Shown piece by piece: positions 1 to 8,084 of a stretch of 64,000 bases of DNA. Under the pieces are notes generated by a model. That model searched no databases and was not told the origin of the DNA. It worked only from the letters and a program-made list of their open reading frames with translations. The position numbers and the translations under genes are program-made. Source of the DNA: Microbacterium terregens (GTDB taxonomy: Bacteria; Actinomycetota; Actinomycetes; Actinomycetales; Microbacteriaceae); the NCBI RefSeq assembly GCF_039534975.1, contig NZ_BAAAWH010000001.1:620001-684000 (forward strand). The letters run 5' to 3'. Positions within the stretch are counted from its first letter, which is position 1; each line of letters begins with the position of its first letter.

Positions 1-2
1 CG

Positions 3-332
3 GTCGCGTTCGCGCTGCGGCACGGGCCGACCGTCGTACCCCTCATTGCGGCGGATGCTGCGGCCGACGAGTCGACGCCCGACGCGTCTGGTGCCGACGA
101 GGTGTGGACCTACCGCGACCCGAAGACCGGCCAGGTCGCGCTGCTGCTGTTCAGTGACGCTGCGAACAAGCCGGCATCCCTCCCCGCCAAGGTCGCGCTC
201 AACAGCCCGGGCTGGTTGCGTGCGTTCCTGGGACTGCACGAGGAGACCATCACCACCGTCTTCTTCGACATCGCCGGACCGCATCCGATGCAGGCGAGCC
301 CGGCGGCGCTCATCACCGCGCTCGACGCCTGA
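3..332 (+). CDS. C-terminal part of a hypothetical protein, possibly SseB-like
   Basis: An open frame enters from the left edge and ends at TGA 330-332, so the start lies outside the window. The 109 visible residues include an acidic low-complexity stretch, then a compact mixed region (WTYRDPKTGQVALLLFSDAA) that looks like an SseB-type or similar small alpha/beta fold. No catalytic motif is visible. It is convergent with radA. The SseB link is only a resemblance; conserved hypothetical is the safe name. Confidence 0.6.
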   Translation, partial: VAFALRHGPTVVPLIAADAAADESTPDASGADEVWTYRDPKTGQVALLLFSDAANKPASLPAKVALNSPGWLRAFLGLHEETITTVFFDIAGPHPMQASPAALITALDA

Positions 333-388
333 AGCGGCTCGCCGTCGTCCGCCTCGACTTCGGCGACGCGGCCTGGCATGCTCAGGCG

Positions 389-526
389 ATGGAGTTCCTG
401 ATCGTCGGAGTCGTGTGTACCGCGGGCCTTGTGATCCCCATCGCGTTGGCCCGCATGCAGAGTCAGCAGCGCGGCAGCCATCCGCAGACACCGGGTGGTC
501 GCAGCGCGGTGCGGGGCCGGCGCTAG
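389..526 (+). CDS. Possible 45-residue single-pass membrane peptide
   Basis: This is a short ATG frame starting MEFLIVGVVCTAGLVIPIAL. A hydrophobic segment of about 18 residues is followed by a positively charged, glycine-rich tail (RSAVRGRR). The pattern fits a small membrane-anchored protein with a cytoplasmic tail. Its last bases overlap the 3' end of convergent radA by four bases. No clear ribosome binding site is visible. The frame may be fortuitous in GC-rich DNA. Confidence 0.35.
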   Translation: MEFLIVGVVCTAGLVIPIALARMQSQQRGSHPQTPGGRSAVRGRR

Positions 527-1890
527 AAGTCCGGCACGTCCGCGCCGGGAAGGGATCGCGAACGCGCACGCACGTCGTCAAGCGCCCCTCGCAGGGTGCG
601 CGAGCGGTTGTCGATGAACTCGCTGTAGCCGAGGCGCGCGGCCTCGCTGCGCCGCTGTGCGGTCTGCGTCACCGGGCGGATCTCACCCGCGAGGCTCAGC
701 TCGCCGATCGCGGCGAGCGTCTTCGGCACCGACTCGTTCCGCACTGAGCCGGCGACCGCGATGGCGATGGCGAGGTCCGCGGCCGGTTCGGTGAATCGCA
801 CACCGCCGACGGTCGAGACGTACACGTCGAGGTTGGAGGTGACGATCTTGGCCTTCTTCTCGAGCACCGCCAGCACCATCGCCACGCGCGCGCTGTCGAC
901 GCCGTTGACGATGCGTCGCGGGTTCGGAGCCGAGGTTTGGATCGTGAGCGCCTGCACCTCGACCGGCAACGCGCGCCGTCCTTCGAGGGCGATCGCCACG
1001 CAGGTTCCCGGTTCCGGGCTGCCGTGGCCGAGGAACAGGGCGCTGGGGTCGGCGACCTCGGCGATTCCCGCACCCGTCATGTCGAAGCATCCGACCTCGT
1101 CCGTCGGCCCGAAGCGATTCTTCAGCGCGCGCACGAAGCGCAGCGACGTCTGCCGGTCACCCTCGAACTGGCACACCACGTCGACCAGGTGCTCCAGGAT
1201 CCGGGGCCCGGCGATCGAGCCGTCCTTGGTCACGTGACCGACGAGGACGACGGGCAGCCCACGCTCCTTCGCGACGCGAATGAGGGTGGAGGCGACCTCG
1301 CGCACCTGGCTGGGGTGCCCGGCCATGCCCTCGGACAGTGACGAAGACACCGTCTGCACCGAGTCGACGATCAGCAACTCGGGCTGAACCTGGTCGATGT
1401 GGCCGAGGATCGTCGCGAGATCGGTCTCGGCCGCGAGATACAGCTCGTCGTGCAGCGCCCCCGTGCGTTCGGCGCGGAGTCGCACCTGACCGGTCGATTC
1501 TTCGGCGCTCGCGTAGAGCACGCGTCGTCCGGCGCGTGCGCTGGCGGCGGCGACCTCGAGCAGCAGGGTCGACTTGCCCACCCCGGGCTCGCCGGACAGC
1601 AGAATCGCCGCGCCGGGCACGATCCCGCCGCCGAGCACTCGATCGAACTCGCCGACGCCGGTCGTCCGGCGTGGGGTGTCGCGTGAGTCGATCGCCGTGA
1701 TGGGGCGGGCCATCCGATCGGTCCCGGGCGAGACGGCGGCGACGGAACGGTTCAGGCCGGTCGGCTCGGATGCTTCGACCACCGTCCCCCACTGCTGGCA
1801 CTCACCGCACCGACCGACCCACTTCAGCGCGGTCCAGCCGCACTCGGTGCACCGATACGGCGCGGTCGCGGTCGTGCGTCGGGTGGCCAT
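523..1890 (-). CDS. radA: DNA repair protein RadA (Sms)
   Basis: 455 residues, the usual RadA length. An N-terminal four-cysteine zinc finger (C14, C17, C28, C31; CTECGW and CGEC) precedes a RecA-like ATPase core with Walker A GEPGVGKST near residue 100 and the RadA-specific KNRFG motif near residue 258. A Lon-protease-like domain makes up the C-terminal third. RadA is a hexameric helicase that extends heteroduplex during recombinational repair. The ATG start is preceded by a GGGAG Shine-Dalgarno. It appears monocistronic here. Family assignment is firm; any species-specific role is inference. Confidence 0.97.
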   Translation of the reverse strand: MATRRTTATAPYRCTECGWTALKWVGRCGECQQWGTVVEASEPTGLNRSVAAVSPGTDRMARPITAIDSRDTPRRTTGVGEFDRVLGGGIVPGAAILLSGEPGVGKSTLLLEVAAASARAGRRVLYASAEESTGQVRLRAERTGALHDELYLAAETDLATILGHIDQVQPELLIVDSVQTVSSSLSEGMAGHPSQVREVASTLIRVAKERGLPVVLVGHVTKDGSIAGPRILEHLVDVVCQFEGDRQTSLRFVRALKNRFGPTDEVGCFDMTGAGIAEVADPSALFLGHGSPEPGTCVAIALEGRRALPVEVQALTIQTSAPNPRRIVNGVDSARVAMVLAVLEKKAKIVTSNLDVYVSTVGGVRFTEPAADLAIAIAVAGSVRNESVPKTLAAIGELSLAGEIRPVTQTAQRRSEAARLGYSEFIDNRSRTLRGALDDVRARSRSLPGADVPDF

Positions 1891-1988
1891 GCTCCCAGGG
1901 TAGGCGCGGCATCAGACAGTCGGATGCCGCGGCCCGCCGGTCCGCGGCATCCCGTCGTCACTGCCATGACACGCGGACGGTGCCGCGC

Positions 1989-2939
1989 TCAGCGGAGGGA
2001 GGCGGCGACCTCGCGAATGGCGTCAGCCGAACGGCGCAGCAGCCCCAGCTCGCTCGCCGAGAACGGGGTCTCCCGGATGGGCACCGCGCCGGAGGCGCTG
2101 ACGACCGAGGGAACCGACAGGGCCACGCCGTCGATCCCGTGGTAGTCGTGCAGGACGGTGCTCACCGGCATCACCGCGTGCTCGTCGCGGAGGATCGCCT
2201 CGACGATCCGCGCACTCGAGAGCCCGATCGCGTAGTTGGTCGCGCCCTTGCCCAGGATCACTTTGTATGCGGCATCCCGCACGTCCACGGCGATGGCGTC
2301 CAGTTCGTCCGGGGTCATCCGCGGGTGGCCATCGGTCTCCCATTCGAGGATCGGGACGGTGCCGATCGTCGCTTTCGACCACAGCGGGAACTCCGTATCG
2401 CCATGTTCGCCCACGATGTACGCGTGCACGCTCGAGGTGGAAACCCCCGCGCGCTCGCCGAGCTTCCACCGCAGGCGCGAGGTGTCCAGCACCGTGCCCG
2501 AGGCGAAGATCCGCTCGGGCGGAAGCCCGGTGTCCTCCCGCGCCAGCACCGTGAGCACATCGCACGGGTTGGTCACGATGACGTAGATCGCGTGCGGTGC
2601 CGCTTCCAGCAGCTGCGGCAGCATCGTCTTGAGGATGCCGGCATTCACGCCCGCGAGCTCGATCCGCGTCTGCCCGGGGTTCTGCTTCGCGCCCGCCGTG
2701 ATCACCACGACATGCGAGCCCTCGACGACGGAGATGTCGCTGCCGCCGACGATGTCGCTCGAGCCGGTGAACTGCGTGCCGTGGGCGAGATCGAGGACCT
2801 CGGCCTCCACCTTCGCCGTGGCGATGTCGTACAGCGCGACGTGTCTCGCGGAACCCCGGATCAGCGCGGCGTACGCGGTGCTGGAGCCCACGCTGCCGGC
2901 GCCGACCACGGTGAGTTTCGAGTTCTCGATGACGGTCAT
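1989..2939 (-). CDS. ldh: L-lactate dehydrogenase
   Basis: 316 residues, typical of NAD-dependent L-LDH. The Rossmann motif GAGSVGSSTAY lies at the N-terminus, VTNPCDVLT marks the substrate-site asparagine region, and the catalytic histidine sits in GEHGDTE near residue 180. The enzyme interconverts pyruvate and lactate in the cytoplasm. It starts four bases after the stop of the upstream MFS gene on the same strand, so the two are probably co-transcribed. Malate dehydrogenase is less likely: GEHGD with the surrounding pattern and length is the LDH form. Confidence 0.93.
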   Translation of the reverse strand: MTVIENSKLTVVGAGSVGSSTAYAALIRGSARHVALYDIATAKVEAEVLDLAHGTQFTGSSDIVGGSDISVVEGSHVVVITAGAKQNPGQTRIELAGVNAGILKTMLPQLLEAAPHAIYVIVTNPCDVLTVLAREDTGLPPERIFASGTVLDTSRLRWKLGERAGVSTSSVHAYIVGEHGDTEFPLWSKATIGTVPILEWETDGHPRMTPDELDAIAVDVRDAAYKVILGKGATNYAIGLSSARIVEAILRDEHAVMPVSTVLHDYHGIDGVALSVPSVVSASGAVPIRETPFSASELGLLRRSADAIREVAASLR

Positions 2940-2943
2940 GCGT

Positions 2944-4383
2944 TCAGTCCGACGGGCGACGGATGCCGGGCACGATAGGACCGGGGTCAGCCGCCGGGGT
3001 CTGGGCGGGCGTGTCGTCGCCGGGTTGCGGCATCCCGTTGCGGATCCCGATGAACGAGACGACGCCGCCGATCGCCATGAAGACGGCGGTCACGATCGCG
3101 GCGCGGTGGAAGCCGGCGAGATCGAGTGATCCGCCCACGATCGCGGCGAGCATCGCGATCACGAGCAGGCCGGCGACCCGGGCGACGGCATTGTTGACCG
3201 CCGACGCGATGCCCGACCGGGCGCTGTCGACCGCGCCCAGGATTGCCGCGGTGAGCGGCGAGACGGTCGTGGCGAGGCCGAGTCCGAACACGATCATGCT
3301 CGGAAGGACCTGGGTCCAATAGTCGAAGTCCTCGTTCACGGTCAGCAGCAGGAGGGCGCCGAGCGCCATCAGGATGGGTCCCACGGTCATGAACAGGCGC
3401 GGCCCCCACTTGCCGGCCAGGGCTCCCATCCTCGAGCTGAGCACGATCATCAGGATCGTGGTCGGGATGCTCGCGAGCCCCGCGAGCGTTGCGGGGAGCC
3501 CCGCGCCCTGCTGAAGGTAGACGGCGACGACGAAGCCGTTGAGCGACAGGGCGCCGTAGACGAAGAAGGTCGCGACGTTGCCGGTCCAGAAGTTTCGGAT
3601 CTTGAACAGGCCGAGAGGCAGAATCGGGGCGGCCGCCGTGTGCTGGCGCACCAGGAACCCTGCGAACAGCAGGATGCCGGCCGTCAGGGGGATCCAGATT
3701 CCCGGGGCCGCCCACCCGAAGTTGGGCTGTTCGATCAGCGCGTACACGGCCGCGCCCAGGCCGAACGTGCACATCGCGCCACCGAGCCAGTCGATCCGCG
3801 TGCCGGGCTTGCGAACGTCGCGCGCCTTCAGGCGCGTGAGCAGCCAGAGGGTGATGGCGATCGGCACGGCGTTGATGAGGAACACGAAGCGCCATGAGAG
3901 GAGGTCGACGAACAGACCGCCGATGAGAGGACCGGCGATCATCGCGCTGGTCGTCAGCGCCGTCCAGAGTCCGATCGCTTTGCCCTGCAGCGGGCCGCGG
4001 ATCGTGGAGGTGATCAGGGCGAGCGAGCTCGGCACCAGAAACGCGCCGGCTGCTCCCTGCGCGGCGCGCGCGATGATCAGGAAGAGAGGATCGGGTGCTG
4101 CCGCGATCGCGATGGAGGCGATGCCGAAGCCGATGAGGCCGATCCTCATCACCAGGACGCGGCCGAATGCGTCACTCGCCGAGCCGGCCAGCAGGATCAG
4201 CGCGCTGAGGGTGATCAGGTACGCATCGACCGTCCACTGCTGCGTGACGAGGCCGCCGCCGAGTTCGCGACTGATGGCGGGAAGCGCGACGTTCACAACT
4301 GTGCCGTCGAGGAAGGCCACGAATGATGCGAGCGCTGCGATCCAGACGACCAGGCGCTGCTGCGCGTCCAAGGTGAGGCTCAC
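2944..4383 (-). CDS. MFS transporter, DHA2 (EmrB/QacA) family
   Basis: About 479 residues with roughly 14 hydrophobic segments and the DHA2 signature FLDGTVVNVALPAI in the first helix, followed by the QWTVDAYLITLSAL region. Such proteins export drugs or small hydrophobic compounds with protons. The start is uncertain: GTG at 4383 (used here) or TTG at 4392, both close to a GGGCGGG stretch. The C-terminus is a proline-rich cytoplasmic tail. It lies four bases upstream of ldh and likely shares a transcript. The substrate cannot be read from the sequence. Confidence 0.88.
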   Translation of the reverse strand: MSLTLDAQQRLVVWIAALASFVAFLDGTVVNVALPAISRELGGGLVTQQWTVDAYLITLSALILLAGSASDAFGRVLVMRIGLIGFGIASIAIAAAPDPLFLIIARAAQGAAGAFLVPSSLALITSTIRGPLQGKAIGLWTALTTSAMIAGPLIGGLFVDLLSWRFVFLINAVPIAITLWLLTRLKARDVRKPGTRIDWLGGAMCTFGLGAAVYALIEQPNFGWAAPGIWIPLTAGILLFAGFLVRQHTAAAPILPLGLFKIRNFWTGNVATFFVYGALSLNGFVVAVYLQQGAGLPATLAGLASIPTTILMIVLSSRMGALAGKWGPRLFMTVGPILMALGALLLLTVNEDFDYWTQVLPSMIVFGLGLATTVSPLTAAILGAVDSARSGIASAVNNAVARVAGLLVIAMLAAIVGGSLDLAGFHRAAIVTAVFMAIGGVVSFIGIRNGMPQPGDDTPAQTPAADPGPIVPGIRRPSD

Positions 4384-4456
4384 CCCGCCCAACTTAGTCC
4401 TGAGCGAGGGCGTCCGGGCGGGTCGGTGCGGTCGTCACGGAGCCCGGTTCTGTCGA

Positions 4457-4486
4457 TTGGCGGCTCGGCGCGCCGTGACGTAAACT
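4457..4486 (+). promoter_or_regulatory. Probable promoter of tRNA-Ser
   Basis: A TTGGCG hexamer at 4457-4462 and TAAACT at 4481-4486 are separated by 18 bases. The -10 box ends seven bases before the mature tRNA 5' end, the usual spacing for a tRNA promoter with little leader. Confidence 0.5.
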
Positions 4487-4493
4487 CATCGGC

Positions 4494-4584
4494 GGTGACG
4501 TGTCCGAGCGGCCGAAGGTACAACTCTCGAAAAGTTGTGTAGGGTAACCCCCTACCGTGGGTTCAAATCCCACCGTCACCGCCA
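4494..4584 (+). tRNA. tRNA-Ser, anticodon CGA
   Basis: A class II tRNA of 91 bases including an encoded CCA. The acceptor arm GGTGACG (4494-4500) pairs fully with CGTCACC (4574-4580), followed by discriminator G and CCA. The anticodon stem CAACT/AGTTG encloses loop CTCGAAA, giving anticodon CGA (reads UCG). A long variable arm (around TAGGGTAACCCCCTA) and T arm GTGGG-TTCAAAT-CCCAC complete the fold. Its 3' 27 bases are repeated at 18431-18457, which makes it the likely attachment site of the adjacent island. Confidence 0.97.
4558..4584 (+). repeat. Left 27-bp direct repeat (putative attL) in the 3' end of tRNA-Ser
   Basis: The 27 bases from T4558 to the CCA end at 4584 (beginning TGGGTTCAAATCCCACC) are identical to 18431-18457 in the same orientation. 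The identity ends exactly at the tRNA 3' end, as is usual when a tyrosine recombinase integrates into a tRNA gene and restores it. Confidence 0.85.
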
Positions 4585-4908
4585 CTTTGGGCCGGATCGA
4601 ATTCCTTTTCAGTAGGTTTCGATCCGGCTCATTACTTTTGGTTCCTTCTCGTTCCTTCTGAATTGTGGGCACGACCTGATCAGGGGTTTCCTCGGGCGCC
4701 ACATGCTCTGGGAGGAATTGGATCGAGAGTGATCGAGCAGGAACGAGACCGAACGAGGACGAGCTTTCCAGCTGCCGGAGTCGCCCGTGCCCACCCGTTT
4801 GCCCACATCATTTCGCGTGGGCACGCTGCCCACCGAAGGTCGGGCCATGACAGGTTCGAGGGCCGCCACGCCACGAACGGACGGGGCGCCCTGCACCGTT
4901 CGTTCGGG
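4585..4908. other. Left island junction without a gene; cluster of TGCCCACA-like octamers
   Basis: No convincing coding sequence is present here. Besides the hairpin, there are TGTGGGCA (4664-4671), TGCCCACC (4788-4795), TGCCCACA (4800-4807), GTGGGCA (4817-4823) and TGCCCACC (4827-4834), in both orientations. Such short repeats flanking an attachment core resemble the arm-type binding sites of tyrosine integrases. I see no integrase fragment in any frame of this stretch. Confidence 0.5.
4591..4628 (+). terminator. Hairpin downstream of tRNA-Ser
   Basis: GCCGGATCGAA (4591-4601) pairs perfectly over 11 bases with TTCGATCCGGC (4618-4628) around a 16-base loop, followed by a moderately T-rich stretch. 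It lies inside the island, so it would replace the original tRNA terminator that now sits beyond the right repeat. Confidence 0.5.
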
Positions 4909-5793
4909 CTACCGCGAGTCAGGACCCGCGCCATCAATGAAGCGGTTGTCCAGCGAGCCGATGCCGTCGATCGTACTTATCAGGCGATCGCCGGGCTGCA
5001 GGAAGATCCCGCGAGTTCCGCCTACACCTGCCGGCGTACCAGTGAAGATGAGGTCGCCGGGATACAGCGTCACCACTTGCGAGAGATCGTGGATGACCTG
5101 CTCCACCGAGAAGATGAGGTCGGCCGTGGATCCGTCTTGCAATGTGAAGGGAGACGCACCCTGTGCCTCAGCGGTGGGTCCCGTGATGCGGGCGGTGATG
5201 CGGAGCGAGTCCGGATCGCCGAGTTCGTCGCGGGTAACGACGGCGGGTCCGAACGGTGCGAACGCCGGGTATGACTTGCCCAGGCTGAACTGCGGCACGG
5301 GTCCGCGCAACTGCACGGCGCGCTCGCTATAGTCCTGCCCGACCGCGTAACCTGCGATCGCTAGCCGCGCGTCCTCGAGGGAGCGGAGGCGATGCGATTC
5401 GCTGCCGACTACGACGACGAGTTCCGTCTCGAAGTCGACGAATGCGCTCGGGAGCGTCACCTTCGCCTCGGGGCCGGCGAGCGACGAAGCGAACTTGGTG
5501 AACACGACGATGTGCTCCGGGTACGCGAGCCCGGCCTCGTCGGCGTGATCGCGGTAGTTCAACCCGATCGCGAAGATTTGTCGGGGGTCGGGGATTGGTG
5601 GTCCCAGCGCGGCAGGGTCGAACTCATCGCCTACGGGGAGCTCGGTGCTTGCCGACCAGTGTGTGAATTCGTCCCACGCGTCGAAGATCGCGCGAGGCGC
5701 AGGACCAAACCGCCCGCTGCTAGCGCCGGCGATGTCAACGGCGTGCCCTTGGTGGATGAGTACCGCTCGACCCGACAGATTCGCGATCCTCAT
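4909..5793 (-). CDS. Fumarylacetoacetate hydrolase (FAH) family hydrolase
   Basis: 294 residues with the FAH fold signatures in order: IGLNYRDHA (about 76-84, catalytic His83), metal ligands E122 and E124 in DFETELVV, GQDYSERAVQ with an aspartate ligand near 153, GKSYPAFAPFGP, and TGTPAGVG near residue 252. The family hydrolyses C-C bonds in, or isomerises, the oxo-acid products of aromatic meta cleavage, using Mg or Mn. It is the last gene of the operon hydroxylase-dioxygenase-FAH. A three-base gap and GGAGGG site follow the dioxygenase stop. I infer that it splits the ring-cleavage product into pyruvate plus a 3-oxo acid. Isomerase or decarboxylase roles are possible alternatives. Confidence 0.9.
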   Translation of the reverse strand: MRIANLSGRAVLIHQGHAVDIAGASSGRFGPAPRAIFDAWDEFTHWSASTELPVGDEFDPAALGPPIPDPRQIFAIGLNYRDHADEAGLAYPEHIVVFTKFASSLAGPEAKVTLPSAFVDFETELVVVVGSESHRLRSLEDARLAIAGYAVGQDYSERAVQLRGPVPQFSLGKSYPAFAPFGPAVVTRDELGDPDSLRITARITGPTAEAQGASPFTLQDGSTADLIFSVEQVIHDLSQVVTLYPGDLIFTGTPAGVGGTRGIFLQPGDRLISTIDGIGSLDNRFIDGAGPDSR

Positions 5794-5796
5794 GCC

Positions 5797-6489
5797 TCAG
5801 CCCTCCGTGCCGGGCAGGAGCACACCAGCAGCCAGGCCGGGTTCGATGGCGATCCGACCCGGCCACGGGTCATCGAACCACATACCCTGCCGCGGATGCT
5901 CGGGGAGGAACTCACCATTGCGCGCGCGTTCGTGGATCTCCTGGGCGGTCGCTCCCGCCCGATAGGCGGTGAGCACCTTTTCGGGATCGAATTGCGGTCC
6001 GATCTGGTCCTCCGCGAACTCCTGGGAGGCCCACATCCACTCCTTTGACATGGCCCAGTCATTGAAGGCATCCACTTGGATCTCGACACCATTGCCGTCG
6101 GGATCCTGGTAGTACATCGAGATGGTCATGCCATGGTCAACACACACAGTGGGCGCGACACCCGCATCGCGAAGCCGCTCGTAGTTGTCGATCCATCCGT
6201 CGAAGCTGTCGTACTCGAAAGCCGTGTGATGCAAGCCGGCGCTATGCGGCTTGTCGACAGGTGGGTGCACTCCGGGAATCCTCAGCAGCGCGATGCGGTG
6301 GTTGGCATCGTCGTTGGTCAGCCACGCCGCGTGCTGCGAGTAGTACACCGGTTGCAGACCGGCGACGAGTTCGTAGAAGGCGACCATCGCGTCAACATCC
6401 ATGGTCATGAACGTGGCGTGGTGGAGCTTTGGCGGGCGGATTGGTCGGGGTCTGGCTGTCAGGAAGTACTGACTGTGATCGATGGTCAT
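5797..6489 (-). CDS. VOC-superfamily extradiol-type ring-cleavage dioxygenase
   Basis: 230 residues from an ATG that overlaps the upstream hydroxylase stop (ATGA) and has a purine-rich GAAGAAGAGAG leader. A longer in-frame extension exists but overlaps the hydroxylase and looks non-coding. A pair of beta-alpha-beta3 modules carries a likely 2-His-1-Glu iron site: His23/24 (KLHHATF), His87/88 (GLHHTAFEY) and Glu136 (DPDGNGVEIQ). The C-terminal 90 residues are an extension rich in Trp and Pro. Its place between a flavin hydroxylase and an FAH hydrolase argues for meta cleavage of a hydroxylated catechol. A glyoxalase-type or isomerase function cannot be excluded. Confidence 0.85.
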   Translation of the reverse strand: MTIDHSQYFLTARPRPIRPPKLHHATFMTMDVDAMVAFYELVAGLQPVYYSQHAAWLTNDDANHRIALLRIPGVHPPVDKPHSAGLHHTAFEYDSFDGWIDNYERLRDAGVAPTVCVDHGMTISMYYQDPDGNGVEIQVDAFNDWAMSKEWMWASQEFAEDQIGPQFDPEKVLTAYRAGATAQEIHERARNGEFLPEHPRQGMWFDDPWPGRIAIEPGLAAGVLLPGTEG

Positions 6490-8027
6490 GCTGCTGCTCT
6501 CTTCTTCGATGAGGTGATGATGGCGGGATCGGCATCGCGCGGGTCGTTTCCGCGCCATGCGATGTGCTGATCCGGGCGGATCAGCAGAAAGGGCGCCTCG
6601 GTGTCGACCTGGTCGGAGTCGACCACGATCATCACGAGCGGCACGCCGCACGACTCGAAGCGGGCGGTCGTTTCGGCAAGAAGCACCGCATCGGCATCGC
6701 GCGGGTGCAGCAGGGACAGCGAGGGCCCGAGGTCGTCGAAGATGGAATGACCGGGTCTGACCCATCGGTGGGGGAGACGCGCGCCGACCTGAGTCGACGG
6801 TCGATACGCGGTGACATCGATGGGGTGGTTGGTGTCATAGGTGTAACCAAGCACCAGCCCGAGTGAGTGGAACTCCTCGAACTTCGTCGCCTGGATCATG
6901 TCCGCCTCAGACGTCAAGGCGGGGCCGGTCGCCGCGAGGTTGCGCGCGGCGGATGCGATGGTGGCGGCTGCGATCCCTCGGCGCTCCGTTTCGTAGGTGG
7001 CGAGAAGCGACGGATCGGCCCAGCCGTCCAGAACAGCTGCCAGCTTCCACCCGATGTTCACCGCATCCCCGATGCTCGTGTTGAACCCGTGTCCGCCTAG
7101 CGGCGGGTTCACGTGGGCGCTCTCGCCGACGAGGAAGATGCGGTCAGTCGCGAATCGATCGGCGATCAGCATCCGAGGTGTCCACGGGTCCGTGGCCAGG
7201 ACGTCGACCGCGACATCCGCTCCCGCGGGACCGATCAGCTGCTCGACCAGTCGGCTGATCTGGTGCGGATCGTCGCATTCCCCTGCACCGCTCAGCGATG
7301 CCCACCAGAGATCCTTGCGGTCGAGCGGGCCCACGATGCCGGGCGTCTCCGTGCCCAACACCCAATAGTGGAGGGCATCGCCCATCGGCGGGTGAAGGTC
7401 GGGTGCACGAAAGACGACATTCAGGTTAGGAACCGGCGCGCTCGAACCCGCCAACACGACACCGATCTGCTCCCGGACGGTGCTCCTCGCACCATCGCAG
7501 CCCAGCACGTACCGAGTCCGCATCCGATATGTCGAGCCGTCGAACCGGCGCACGACGAGCTCGACGCTGTCCTGATGCTCGACGAGTTCTTCCACTGCGT
7601 CGCCGAGCCGCAGGTCCGCGAATCCGCTTTCGCGCACGTGACGGCGCAATACCTGCTCTACGACTGGCTGGGCGATCTGCTGCCCTGACTCGGCCGAGAG
7701 CCCATTCTCGGCAGCGCTGAGCCCGAAGATGTCGTCGAACTCTGTGATCACCGCCCCTGTGACGGTGTCGCAGAACACCGCGCGTCGACACCACGTCGAC
7801 GGGAGCGCGGCCGCGCGGCGGATGTCCTCGGCGATGCCCCACCGACGGAAGTGCTCCATCGTGCGCACGCTGGTGGTCTTCGCTCGCGGCCGGGTGTGAC
7901 TGATCTTCGTGCGTGGTTCGATCACGGCGCAGCGTCGACCGTGGAAGGCCAGCTCGGCGGCGACGGCGAGCCCTGCGGGGCCCGCTCCGACGACGACCAC
8001 ATCCGCGTAGTCGTATGAAGTTTTCAT
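6486..8027 (-). CDS. FAD-dependent aromatic ring hydroxylase (class A flavoprotein monooxygenase)
   Basis: 513 residues from the ATG that begins MKTSYDYADVVVVGAGPAG. The dinucleotide-binding motif GAGPAG is at 14-19, the DG motif GCDGARSTVR lies mid-protein, and a second FAD motif reads LVGESAHVNPPLGGHGFN, where most relatives have GD instead of GE. The C-terminal thioredoxin-like region is typical of phenol and MhpA-type hydroxylases. The reaction is NAD(P)H- and O2-dependent ortho hydroxylation of a phenol. It is the first gene of the three-gene ring-cleavage operon and is divergent from IclR over 47 bases that include an operator-like palindrome. Substrate inferred as a resorcinol-type phenol. 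Confidence 0.9.
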   Translation of the reverse strand: MKTSYDYADVVVVGAGPAGLAVAAELAFHGRRCAVIEPRTKISHTRPRAKTTSVRTMEHFRRWGIAEDIRRAAALPSTWCRRAVFCDTVTGAVITEFDDIFGLSAAENGLSAESGQQIAQPVVEQVLRRHVRESGFADLRLGDAVEELVEHQDSVELVVRRFDGSTYRMRTRYVLGCDGARSTVREQIGVVLAGSSAPVPNLNVVFRAPDLHPPMGDALHYWVLGTETPGIVGPLDRKDLWWASLSGAGECDDPHQISRLVEQLIGPAGADVAVDVLATDPWTPRMLIADRFATDRIFLVGESAHVNPPLGGHGFNTSIGDAVNIGWKLAAVLDGWADPSLLATYETERRGIAAATIASAARNLAATGPALTSEADMIQATKFEEFHSLGLVLGYTYDTNHPIDVTAYRPSTQVGARLPHRWVRPGHSIFDDLGPSLSLLHPRDADAVLLAETTARFESCGVPLVMIVVDSDQVDTEAPFLLIRPDQHIAWRGNDPRDADPAIITSSKKRAAA

Positions 8028-8069
8028 TGGGCTATCGTTCGGGGTATGGGAGCACCGACGCACCAACGA

Positions 8070-8084
8070 TTCCGATGAGCGGAA
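8070..8084. promoter_or_regulatory. Operator-like palindrome overlapping the IclR start codon
   Basis: TTCCGATGAGCGGAA has five-base perfect arms (TTCCG/CGGAA) around ATGAG, and the IclR ATG is the centre. It differs by two central bases from the site at 8883-8897. The position, 43 bases from the hydroxylase start, would let one protein control itself and the divergent operon. Confidence 0.6.

Noticed and set aside
4609..4937. Minus-strand open frames near the left repeat as an integrase remnant
   Set aside because: I found no RHxxHxxY-type residues or any tyrosine-recombinase pattern; the frames are arginine/proline-rich as expected of GC-rich non-coding DNA.
5797..6765. Longer 322-residue version of the VOC dioxygenase
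   Set aside because: The extra N-terminal 92 residues lie entirely within the hydroxylase gene and are arginine-rich shadow sequence; the ATGA overlap at 6489 is the natural start.
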